Source: an uncultured Acidobacteriota bacterium
GTDB lineage: Bacteria > Acidobacteriota > Terriglobia > Terriglobales > Acidobacteriaceae
DNA length: 61,721 nt
Direction: 5' to 3'
Assembly: GCA_903832295.1 (NCBI GenBank)
Contig: CAILAZ010000174.1
Coordinates: 1 to 61,721, forward strand
Below, one piece after another: positions 49,335 through 57,237 of the stretch. The position numbers were made by a program, and so were the translations under genes. The notes under the pieces were generated by a model, which worked only from the letters and a program-made list of their open reading frames with translations, made no database searches and was not told the DNA's origin. The number at the start of each line of letters is the position of its first letter. The first letter of the stretch is position 1.

Positions 49335-52193
49335 CTAATTCAGTTTCACTTCGAAGTACACGTTGACGACGCAGCCCGCGGGAACATTGCCCGTGAACGG
49401 AGCCGTGAAGGACGTGCCGCTTGTCGCAACCGTACCGGTTGCAAGCGTGCCGCAGCCCGCTGCCGGAACCTTCTCCAGCACCGTGCCGTTGATCGTCGTG
49501 TATGGCGGAGCCGAATCAGCAACCACCAGCGTATTCACTGCGGCCGTTCCCGTGTTCGTCGCCTGGATCTGGTAGATCAGGCACTGCTGCGAAGTGGCGG
49601 AACCGCCTGTGGTGCTGAACGTCTGCGCAGGCCAGTTCGCTTGGAGGATGCTGCACGAACTGTCCAGAACCACTGACTTCACCAGCTTTACCTGTCCCGA
49701 TACAACCGTGGTCGTATCCGTAACTGATGTGCTGGAGGAGCCGTTGCCGGTAAGCGACAGTACCCACGATGCAACCTGCTGATCGCCAGGGTTCGCCGAA
49801 CTCGGCGCCTGGATCACAACAAAGTAGGTAAGCGACGCTCCCGGTGCCAGCGACGTGATCGTCGAAGGAGTGACGAGTGACGCATCGGCGCTATCGAGCT
49901 GCCCGTTGGTGTTTGTGTCGGAATAGACCGCAACCGTCCAGCCTGCCGGAGCCGTCTGGAAGCTGGGGATGCCCAGGCTCGCTGTCGTTTCGGTCTGGTT
50001 ACCGCCGTTGGTTACCACGTGCTTGTAAACAACGGTGCCGCCCGCATAAACCGTGCCCTGGTTATTCGGGCTAATGGATACGCTGTGCAGCGTGTTCACT
50101 GTAGCCTGCACTGCCATCTGGTCGATAGCGCCCGTGCTGTTCGACTGTGCCTGCACAACAAAGCGATACGTGGCTGCCGAGTAGCTGGGTGGAACCTGGA
50201 GCAACAGGCAATATTCCTGGTTTCCAGATGCGGCAATCACATTCGTCGCGGTGATCGGAGCTCCATACGCAGAGCACGCTGTTCCCGTGTTCGGCGCAAT
50301 CAAAACCGTCCATGCCGGGATCGTCGTGCCGATTGCACCCGGTACCGTGCCTGCCTGCGCGCTCGTAAACGGCGTCAGCGGCGTGGTCAAGTCACCTACA
50401 GCGCTGGTGCCCATATAACGGAATGACAGGTTATAGGCATCCGGTGCTGCGTTGGTGCCGTTGTTGAAGAGCCAGAAAGGAATTGCAAGGGTTGCGCCCG
50501 GATTGCCCGCAATCGCCGGAGTGTAACCTTCGCCGCTCTTGCCCGCGCCGTAGCCAGGCTGTCCGCTCGCATCTGTCGCGCTCGCAACCAAGTCAACCGC
50601 TGCGTTTTTTGTGCTCGCAATGATCACTTCGTCCTGGATCACGTCCTGCAGACCGGGCAGGCTGAAGTTGCTCGCCGTAGAGTTGGTCGAGGTCGCAACC
50701 AGGTTCACGATGTAGGTGGTCGATGACGATACAGTTGCACCTGCCGGCAGGGTCGCCGCAACCACGATGCTCACTGAGCCGCCAGCACCAGCAGACAGCG
50801 GACCTGCGTCCACAATGCCGTCGCCATTGCTGTCCGTCAACGGGGTCTTGCCATCTGCGCGATACAGCTGGAAGATCGTTCCCGCTGGGAACTGGTTCGC
50901 GGCCGGAATCGCCGCATTCAATCCAGAGGCGCCGGTCGTATCCAGGTTCAGGTTGTAGGTATCCAGCAGTTGGCCCTTGTTGGTCAGCGTCTGGCTCCAC
51001 GTGATCGTCGCGCCCTGGCTGTAGGAAGTCGATGCAATGATGTTCGTGTCAGGCGTCGTGTTCGGAGGAGGCGTGCCCGCCGTCGGGGTACCCGCAGTGT
51101 AAGTCGCCGTGCCTGCCGTGAACTTCACCGCAGCAATGCCATTAAAGCTCAGGGTCACCGTGTTCGTGTTGATATAGCTCGAAGCGCCCGGAACGACCGC
51201 GCTGCCGTCGTTGTAGTTGTACTTCGCATAGTTATTGAACACCGCCGGGTAGGTTCCCGGAGTACCCACCGTCACGTTGTACTTGATCGTGCCGGTAACG
51301 CCCGGTGCTACGGAGGCGATCGTCGCCGTAATGACGTTATTGCCCGTGCCGCTCAGCGTCCAGGTCAACCCGGTCGGAGCCGATGCGTCCGTGAAGCTCG
51401 CACCGTTCCATGAACCAGAGTTCGTCGCATAGGTGAAGTTGCCGCCCTGCGCCGGCAGGTCGTCGATGATCGCAACTGAAGTTGCCGTGTTGTTGCCCGT
51501 GTTGGTGTAGGTCAACGTCACCGTGGAGGTGCCGCCAACCGCTGCTGCCGTCATCGACTTCGTTACATTGATAACGCCATTATTCGACTCCGTCACCGTG
51601 TCGGTGTCGTAGTTGGACGTCGTACCGGTCACCACACCGGCGCCGCCGCCGCCGCTCGTCGCGGTCGCTCGCAACGTGTAGGCTCCGCTGCCCGCACCCG
51701 GGGCCAGCGTCGCAACCACAACAAACTTCAGCGTCGCGCCGGACGCAATCGCCTGCGCTACGCCCGTGATGTCCGTCGTGTTGTCGGGAATGCCGTCGCC
51801 GTTCGCGTCAAGATAAATGTGGTAGTTCGTCAGGCTCGCGTTCACGTTTGTCGCTGCCAGCGATACCGTGTCCGGCCCGTTGCCCGTATTCGTGTAAACG
51901 TGCGGGAAAATTACCTGTGTGCCCGGCGTTGCATACTTGCTGTTATCCGCCGTGATGCTGCCCTTGTAGAGTTGCGTAACCGTGGTCTGCACCAGGTTTG
52001 AAAACGCGGTCCGCGTTACTGAATTCGCGTCCACGTACGTTGCAGTCGCCTGGTTTCCAATGATGGAGCCGCTTGGGGCGACCTGCGCTGTCAGTGCCGG
52101 AACGCAGAAAATCGCGATGAGCAGAAGAGTCATCGCGATCGACATGCGTTTAGACACACTGAGCCTGTTGGAGCTGTGAGTGCTCTTTTTCAT
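49335..52193 (-). CDS. Secreted DUF11-repeat protein with conserved C-terminal module
   Basis: Exported protein of 952 residues. Signal peptide (about 1-37, ending ALTAQ), then several DUF11-type beta-sandwich repeats with recurring phrases such as YTNTGNN and NLDTTGASG, and low charge with many Ser, Thr, Gly and Ala. The last 118 residues form a module with four cysteines ending in YFEVKLN, which aligns with the end of the 1243-residue protein in the same operon. DUF11 proteins are usually envelope or surface-layer components. The codon pattern and length fit an abundant secreted protein, but abundance is inference. It follows the small DUF11-like gene by 80 bases. Confidence 0.85.
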   Translation of the reverse strand: MKKSTHSSNRLSVSKRMSIAMTLLLIAIFCVPALTAQVAPSGSIIGNQATATYVDANSVTRTAFSNLVQTTVTQLYKGSITADNSKYATPGTQVIFPHVYTNTGNGPDTVSLAATNVNASLTNYHIYLDANGDGIPDNTTDITGVAQAIASGATLKFVVVATLAPGAGSGAYTLRATATSGGGGAGVVTGTTSNYDTDTVTESNNGVINVTKSMTAAAVGGTSTVTLTYTNTGNNTATSVAIIDDLPAQGGNFTYATNSGSWNGASFTDASAPTGLTWTLSGTGNNVITATIASVAPGVTGTIKYNVTVGTPGTYPAVFNNYAKYNYNDGSAVVPGASSYINTNTVTLSFNGIAAVKFTAGTATYTAGTPTAGTPPPNTTPDTNIIASTSYSQGATITWSQTLTNKGQLLDTYNLNLDTTGASGLNAAIPAANQFPAGTIFQLYRADGKTPLTDSNGDGIVDAGPLSAGAGGSVSIVVAATLPAGATVSSSTTYIVNLVATSTNSTASNFSLPGLQDVIQDEVIIASTKNAAVDLVASATDASGQPGYGAGKSGEGYTPAIAGNPGATLAIPFWLFNNGTNAAPDAYNLSFRYMGTSAVGDLTTPLTPFTSAQAGTVPGAIGTTIPAWTVLIAPNTGTACSAYGAPITATNVIAASGNQEYCLLLQVPPSYSAATYRFVVQAQSNSTGAIDQMAVQATVNTLHSVSISPNNQGTVYAGGTVVYKHVVTNGGNQTETTASLGIPSFQTAPAGWTVAVYSDTNTNGQLDSADASLVTPSTITSLAPGASLTYFVVIQAPSSANPGDQQVASWVLSLTGNGSSSTSVTDTTTVVSGQVKLVKSVVLDSSCSILQANWPAQTFSTTGGSATSQQCLIYQIQATNTGTAAVNTLVVADSAPPYTTINGTVLEKVPAAGCGTLATGTVATSGTSFTAPFTGNVPAGCVVNVYFEVKLN

Positions 52194-52254
52194 TCGAGTT
52201 CTCTCTCTGATTTTGAAGTCAGGAACTTACGTGCAAAAAATTACGGGGTGCGGT

Positions 52255-52274
52255 GCCGGGATTCTCCCCCCGGC
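52255..52274 (-). terminator. Weak hairpin after the small DUF11-like gene
   Basis: Bases 52255-52260 pair with 52269-52274 and the hairpin touches the stop codon; a run of six T on the minus strand follows 14 bases later (52235-52240). Possible attenuator between the first and second envelope genes. Confidence 0.35.
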
Positions 52275-52747
52275 TACCGCAAAGTACGGAGCTTCACTCG
52301 CGCTGAAACCGTGCGGCTTTCTCCGGATGCCAGGTCGCCAAGTGACCAGCGTAATGCGCGATACTCGGAGACCGGAATCTCCTGCTCGACCATCTTGCCT
52401 TCGGCGTTCTTCACCGTGCGTTTCAGTGGAATCGCGTAAAAATTTGTGCCGTCCGTGCTGGCCATCGCCCCGGTGGGCGCACCAGTCCCGGAAACATATT
52501 CGGTGGCGGGAGGAATCGGAAGTGTTGCAAACACCCGTTTGGCGGGTGACTTGTCCGGGTTCTTGTAAACTGCGGTGTACTGAACAACGTCCCCGGGTGC
52601 TGCCTTGTCGGCTGAGGCTGTTAGCTCTTTTCCATTCTGCACCGTGACTTTTTCAGCCTTCATCTCCACTTTCACCTGCGCTGCCGCCACAAGCGAAAGA
52701 ACAAATGTGCAAACTGCAACCCCAATCCAAATTCGTATTGGCTTCAC
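52274..52747 (-). CDS. Small secreted DUF11-like protein
   Basis: Exported protein of 157 residues with one DUF11-like beta-sandwich: ASADKAAPGDVVQYTAVYKN, then FATLPIPPATEYV and the end TVSARVKLRTLR. Signal peptide about 1-22 (ending VAAAQ). I prefer the GTG at 52747, which has AGGGGGA about 9 bases upstream, over the ATG at 52789, which would put 14 odd residues before the signal peptide. First gene of the four-gene envelope operon. Single DUF11 domains often cap or link larger surface proteins. Function unknown. Confidence 0.75.
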   Translation of the reverse strand: MKPIRIWIGVAVCTFVLSLVAAAQVKVEMKAEKVTVQNGKELTASADKAAPGDVVQYTAVYKNPDKSPAKRVFATLPIPPATEYVSGTGAPTGAMASTDGTNFYAIPLKRTVKNAEGKMVEQEIPVSEYRALRWSLGDLASGESRTVSARVKLRTLR

Positions 52748-53143
52748 TGAATGAGTCCCCCTGCAAACATATATTGCTTGGCGCGTCACTTTAGTACCAA
52801 TGTATTAATGCTCTAATGTTCTATTAATAAATGGCCACTAGGTCAAGTGAAAACATGCAAAGTGTCTGCAGAAAACATTACCTACCTGAATAACTATTGT
52901 AAATCTTTCCATTTTCTCGCTATTGGCATCAGCGCTATCTTTGCTGATTATGAGAGCTTCCAATCTGCACCAAATCACTTCTCTCGCCTGTTCTTCCTAG
53001 TTTGTCCTCTCTCATCTTATTGAATACAATGAACGAGGAGCCATACTGCAGCAGACTCTGAAATTCACCTGTCCCCGATTACAAGGCAATCGTTGCTTCA
53101 AATCACCCGCCTGGCAGCCTCTGGCGATCCGAAGGGGGAGAAG
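52748..53143. promoter_or_regulatory. Divergent promoter region of the envelope operon and the GMC oxidoreductase
   Basis: About 400 bases between divergent genes, markedly A+T rich from 52790 to 52950. It must contain the envelope-operon promoter. No gene is seen in it. An inverted repeat of ATTAAT elements at 52803-52829 is listed separately. Confidence 0.55.
52803..52829. repeat. TATTAAT-N13-ATTAATA inverted repeat
   Basis: Arms 52803-52809 and 52823-52829 are exactly complementary; each contains the palindrome ATTAAT. It lies about 60-80 bases upstream of the small DUF11-like gene and could be a regulator site or an extended AT-rich promoter element. Confidence 0.4.
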
Positions 53144-54763
53144 ATGGGCCGCGGTTTTGATTTCGATTACATTGTGGTTGGTTCTGGCTTCGGAGGCAGC
53201 GTCTCCGCGCTCCGCCTGGCGGAAAAAGGTTACCGTGTAGCGGTCATCGAGATGGGCAGGCGCTGGACTCCCCAGAACCTTCCCCGCACAAACTGGTCTC
53301 TCCATCGCTGGTTCTGGCGTCCCAAACTCGCCCTGCGCGGATTCTTCAATATGCGCTTCTTCCGCCACGCCACCATTCTCCATGGCTGCGCCGTCGGAGG
53401 CGGTTCCATCACCTATGCCAGTACTCTTCTGCGCCCGCCGGAGAAGGTCTGGGAGATGGGCTCCTGGGCCGGCCTTTCCGACTGGCAATCCGAGATGCCT
53501 CCCCACTATCAAACCGCATCCCGCATGCTCGGCGTCGTGCAGAACAACATCCTCGGCCCCGCTGACCTCCGCCTCAAGCAAGCGGCCACCGCGTTCGGCG
53601 TCGGAGACACCTTCTACAGCACTTCCGTCGGGATCTTTCAGTCCCCCGCCGGACAGCCACCCGGCAAAACCTGCCCCGACCCATTCTTCAATGGTGAAGG
53701 CCCGCAGCGAACCACATGCAACGGCTGTGGCGGGTGCATGGTCGGCTGCCGCTTCGGTGCCAAAAACACTCTCGACCAGAATTATCTTTACCTCGCCGAG
53801 AAGCGTGGTGCAAAGCTCTTCGAGGAAACTCAGGTCGTCGATGTTCGCCCGCTCGACGGCATTGCCGACGGAAGTTGCGGCTATGAAGTTCGCACCGTGA
53901 ACTCCCTCGCGTGGCTGCGCACTAAGCCTCGCCGCTTCACATGCCGCAACATCATTTTTTCCGCCTCCGCCATCGGGACCACCGAACTCCTCTTCCGCCT
54001 CAAGGAGAGCGGCTCCCTTCCTTCCATCAGTGACCGTCTCGGCAAGCATGTGCGCACCAACTCCGAGTCCCTCATCGGCGTCCGCATACCCGGCTGCCCT
54101 GATGATCTCTCCAAAGGAGTCGCCATCGGCTCCGGCATCTACCTGGACGAGCACACTCACGTCGAGGCTGTCCGCTACCCCAACGGTTCAGACGCCATGG
54201 CCTTCCTCTCCACCATTCTCACCGGAGCCAATCCCGGCACCGGTCGGGTTCTTCTTTGGCTCCGTAGCCTCGCCAAGTCCTTGCTCTGCCATCCTTTCAA
54301 GACCCTCCGTATCCTCAAACCCTTCGGATGGGCCAAGGAATGCATCATCCTTCTATGCATGCAGGCTCTCGACGGCGACATCGACATGCGCTGGGAGCGA
54401 CCATGGTTCTGGCCTTTCCGCAAGTTTATGGTCAGTCGCGGTAAGCGAATCCCCACTTTCATCCCGATCGCCAATGAGTTTGCCGAGAAGTTCGCGCACC
54501 AGGTTGGCGGCGCTCCCATGAGCATGCTCCCAGAAATCCTCTTCGACGTTCCCGGAACAGCCCACTGCCTCGGCGGGTGCGTCATCGCCGCATCCCCAAT
54601 GGAAGGCGTAGTCGATAGCCGTCATCGCGTCTTTGGCTACCGCAACATGTACATCTGTGATGGCTCTGTCGTAGCCTCCAATCTCGGAGTCAACCCCAGC
54701 CTCACCATCGCCGCGCTCGCCGAGCGCGCCATGTCCTTCATTCCCCCGGCGCCCCGAGGTTAG
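53144..54763 (+). CDS. GMC-family FAD oxidoreductase (cholesterol-oxidase-like)
   Basis: Flavoprotein of 539 residues in the GMC oxidoreductase group that contains bacterial cholesterol oxidase-like enzymes. The N-terminal FAD motif is [20 protein letters not shown], followed by [12 protein letters not shown]; a Cys cluster [16 protein letters not shown] lies near residues 200-220; the C-terminus holds HCLGGCV and the closing [13 protein letters not shown]. No signal peptide. The ATG at 53144 follows GGGGGAG closely; a frame to TTG 53093 is not needed. A long opposite-strand open frame across it is only a shadow. Alcohol or sterol-like substrate unknown. A terminator follows. Confidence 0.88.
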   Translation: MGRGFDFDYIVVGSGFGGSVSALRLAEKGYRVAVIEMGRRWTPQNLPRTNWSLHRWFWRPKLALRGFFNMRFFRHATILHGCAVGGGSITYASTLLRPPEKVWEMGSWAGLSDWQSEMPPHYQTASRMLGVVQNNILGPADLRLKQAATAFGVGDTFYSTSVGIFQSPAGQPPGKTCPDPFFNGEGPQRTTCNGCGGCMVGCRFGAKNTLDQNYLYLAEKRGAKLFEETQVVDVRPLDGIADGSCGYEVRTVNSLAWLRTKPRRFTCRNIIFSASAIGTTELLFRLKESGSLPSISDRLGKHVRTNSESLIGVRIPGCPDDLSKGVAIGSGIYLDEHTHVEAVRYPNGSDAMAFLSTILTGANPGTGRVLLWLRSLAKSLLCHPFKTLRILKPFGWAKECIILLCMQALDGDIDMRWERPWFWPFRKFMVSRGKRIPTFIPIANEFAEKFAHQVGGAPMSMLPEILFDVPGTAHCLGGCVIAASPMEGVVDSRHRVFGYRNMYICDGSVVASNLGVNPSLTIAALAERAMSFIPPAPRG

Positions 54764-54774
54764 AACGAACAAAA

Positions 54775-54802
54775 GGGCCGCTGACGATACCGCCAGCGGC
54801 CC
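54775..54802 (+). terminator. Rho-independent terminator after the GMC oxidoreductase
   Basis: Bases 54775-54783 pair perfectly with 54794-54802 (9 bp, GC-rich), followed by CTCTTCTAATCTTTTT. Classical form. Confidence 0.85.
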
Positions 54803-54948
54803 CTCTTCTAATCTTTTTCGCCTGTCTGAATCCAACATGCTCTCCGGCACAGTTAATGAGAGTCGAAGAATCTGCCGATGATGCGGCAGCGACTCGATTG
54901 GCAACTCGACCGTCCATCGCGCTGCATATCCCCTTCGGTTGGTGCTCG

Positions 54949-56382
54949 ATGTCTGTTCGCGTCAAAGCTTCCATCGCACTTGCAACAATATTGCTCTCCG
55001 TGCTTTTTCTCTCAGGCTGGTCTTTCTACATGCGCCAGCAGTATGACGGCGAGGTAAAGCTGGGTTCTGATGCAAGTCACAAACTGATAGTTTTCAGTGA
55101 CATCAAGTCCCAGATCATGTCGATGCGGATTGCCCAGAGAGGCACGCTAGAATTCTCCGCCATCCAGGATCAGGTGAAGTACGACTCCAGCATCCAGCAG
55201 TTTGACCTGGCTTTCTCCAATCTTCAGAAAGCGATTGATGAGGCTCGCCCGCTCCTCATCACCGACGCGGGCAGGCAGTCGATTCAGGAGATCCAGTCCC
55301 TCTCTGCTCAATACTCCCAGCTTCACGCCCACACTCACGAACTTTGCAAGCACGGCAACACCATGGAGGCAATCGACTTCGATTCCAAGAACATGGTCAC
55401 CGTTGGCAAGGGTCTGATCGGTGCGGCCGACAAACTCTTTGACAGTCAGGCGCACCTCACCGCCGACTCCATCAGCCGCGTCCAGAGCCTCAGCCAGCAG
55501 TCTCTACTCGTAAACACCTTTATCGTCCTCCTCGCCATCGCAAACGTCGTCCTCGTCTGGTTCGGCATGAAGCATGCTACGGAGCAACTCACGGTCGCCA
55601 CCGGCGACCTCTTTGCCAGCGCGGAGCAAGTCGCAAGCGCCGCAGGACAAGTTTCCGCCTCCGCGCAGGTGCTTGCGCATGGCGCCTCGGAACAAGCCGC
55701 GTCCATCGAGCAAACGTCCGCAACCACTCAGGAAATCAGTTCGCTGACCCAGCACAATGCCGAGAACTCACGCGGCGCTGCCGGAGCCGTGGAGCAATCG
55801 CGGATTCATGTTGCGAGGGCAGACGCCCAGCTCAGCGAACTGGTGAAGTCCATGGCCGCAATCTCCGGATCCAGCGCAAAGATCGCAAAGATCATCCGGG
55901 AAATCGACGGAATTGCATTCCAAACCAACATTCTTGCGCTCAATGCAGCCGTGGAAGCTGCTCGCGCAGGGGAAGCTGGCGCAGGGTTCGCCGTTGTGGC
56001 CGACGAGGTGCGCAACCTTGCACAGCGCTGCGCCCAGGCCGCAACCGATACTTCGCTCCTCATTGAGGAGTCCGTTACGAACGCCGCCGAAGGCTCTCAG
56101 AAAGTCTCCGCCGTCGAAGCTGCCGTTCGATCCCTTGTATCAACCGCGGACGAAACCAAGGTCATGGTGGAAGAAGTCACTGCCAGCAGCACGGAACAGG
56201 CCAAAGGCCTAAGCCAGATCGCTACCGCAATTGCCCAGATGGAATCCGTAACCCAGCAAAATGCAGCAACCGCGCAGCAGAGTGCCGCCGCTGGCGAAGA
56301 ACTTACCAACCATGCGGACAACCTTCGCGATATTGTCTTGGGAATGCAGAGACTCGTATCCGGCACACCCGCCGGCGCTTAG
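54949..56382 (+). CDS. Methyl-accepting chemotaxis protein, no clear HAMP
   Basis: Chemoreceptor of 477 residues. First span at about 8-28, a helical periplasmic domain (about 30-180; 4HB-like, with [14 protein letters not shown]), second span at about 185-205 ([21 protein letters not shown]), then the signalling coiled coil starts almost at once without a recognisable HAMP. The hairpin region is [20 protein letters not shown] then [20 protein letters not shown]. The start at 54949 begins just before the first span; a longer frame to 54856 overlaps the terminator region. It stands alone, 28 kb from the chemosensory operon, which may still serve it. Confidence 0.88.
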   Translation: MSVRVKASIALATILLSVLFLSGWSFYMRQQYDGEVKLGSDASHKLIVFSDIKSQIMSMRIAQRGTLEFSAIQDQVKYDSSIQQFDLAFSNLQKAIDEARPLLITDAGRQSIQEIQSLSAQYSQLHAHTHELCKHGNTMEAIDFDSKNMVTVGKGLIGAADKLFDSQAHLTADSISRVQSLSQQSLLVNTFIVLLAIANVVLVWFGMKHATEQLTVATGDLFASAEQVASAAGQVSASAQVLAHGASEQAASIEQTSATTQEISSLTQHNAENSRGAAGAVEQSRIHVARADAQLSELVKSMAAISGSSAKIAKIIREIDGIAFQTNILALNAAVEAARAGEAGAGFAVVADEVRNLAQRCAQAATDTSLLIEESVTNAAEGSQKVSAVEAAVRSLVSTADETKVMVEEVTASSTEQAKGLSQIATAIAQMESVTQQNAATAQQSAAAGEELTNHADNLRDIVLGMQRLVSGTPAGA

Positions 56383-56396
56383 TAAAGAACCGCACT

Positions 56397-56410
56397 CATT
56401 GTGCACAATG
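56397..56410. repeat. 14-bp perfect palindrome
   Basis: CATTGTGCACAATG reads the same on both strands. It lies 15 bases after the chemoreceptor stop and just before a terminator hairpin. Could be a regulator site or chance. Confidence 0.4.
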
Positions 56411-56414
56411 TGCA

Positions 56415-56444
56415 AAGCTGGAAAGCACAGTCGCTTTCCAGCTT
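56415..56444. terminator. Bidirectional terminator between convergent genes
   Basis: Bases 56415-56426 pair perfectly with 56433-56444 (12 bp, 6-base loop). It lies between the chemoreceptor (plus) and the DUF4920-like gene (minus). No strong T-tract. Confidence 0.7.
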
Positions 56445-56476
56445 CCCCACTGCATCTCTCTCTGCCAATAAATCCC

Positions 56477-56884
56477 TTACTTCAGGATCGCTCCGCTTCC
56501 CGCTATGCCATAGGGAGACAGGCTGCCCGATTCGGTCTGGGCTCCTTGGCTGATCTTCACGAGTGTCCCCTGCGCTGCAATCTTCCTCCCAGCGCCGTCC
56601 TTCGGGAACACAATCACGCCATCCGGAACCTTGATCAGAATTGGATCGGCGTAGCTGGCGTCCTTCACCAGGGTCCAGCAGCCGGCATCCTGGCAAACCT
56701 TCATCATTTCGCCTTCCACCATGACGACTTTCCCGAGGTACTTCTCTGGCTGCGTCAGTAGTTCCTTAACGGGAGTAGCAGTCTTTACGCTGACGCCCTT
56801 TCCGAGCTTCTTCTCGGCTGCAAACAAAGGCGAAACAAACAGCATGGCCATAGCGAGCACTGTGCAACAAACCTTCTTCGTCAT
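56477..56884 (-). CDS. Small secreted protein, DUF4920-like
   Basis: Exported protein of 135 residues. Signal peptide 1-23 (MTKKVCCTVLAMAMLFVSPLFA). The mature chain contains EKYLGKVVMVEGEMMKVCQDAGCW, the VC-GCW pattern of DUF4920-type OB-fold proteins, and VPDGVIVFPKDGAGRKIAAQG. Function of the family is not known; periplasmic location is expected. GGAGG six bases upstream supports the ATG at 56884, rather than the frame start at 56911. Stands alone between a convergent chemoreceptor and the M16 genes. Confidence 0.8.
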   Translation of the reverse strand: MTKKVCCTVLAMAMLFVSPLFAAEKKLGKGVSVKTATPVKELLTQPEKYLGKVVMVEGEMMKVCQDAGCWTLVKDASYADPILIKVPDGVIVFPKDGAGRKIAAQGTLVKISQGAQTESGSLSPYGIAGSGAILK

Positions 56885-57237
56885 CCTCATCCTCCAAAAG
56901 TTGAACCCCATTTGACAACACTCTGAAGCTGGAAAACCTCTTCCAGAACACCAGAACTTCGCGCGTCATCCAGTGCCGCGTGGCTCCGGCAGACGCCTGC
57001 ATTTGCATCGAGCAGCCCGAACTACACCTTAGTTAGGGCATCGCTCGCCCTTCATTCATGCAAGGGGCTCGTTCCTCAACGGTGCTCCAGGCAAGCGAGT
57101 CACCATTTCTATGTACCTTTTGCCGCACTGAAATGTCCCACTTCAACGCGTCTTTCAACACAAATCGCATGATTGAAACATTCCCCGTTGGCAAATCAGT
57201 CCTCAGTTGCACGTGTGGACATGCCCATGATTGCGAA
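56885..57237. other. Intergenic stretch without a recognisable gene
   Basis: About 350 bases between the DUF4920-like gene start and the end of the active M16 peptidase gene. Short open frames show no ribosome site or family features. It should hold the promoter of the DUF4920-like gene. No clear terminator for the M16 gene was found. Confidence 0.5.

Noticed and set aside
39481-52193. Repetitive stretches in the envelope genes considered as CRISPR or tandem DNA repeats
   Set aside because: The similarity is between beta-sandwich repeats at protein level; the DNA shows no regular repeat-spacer pattern.
53012-54160. Long open frame (382 codons) on the minus strand opposite the GMC oxidoreductase
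   Set aside because: Composition is Gly/Ala/Glu-rich with no fold-like features, no ribosome site, and it lies wholly across a well-supported gene; it is a shadow of codon bias.
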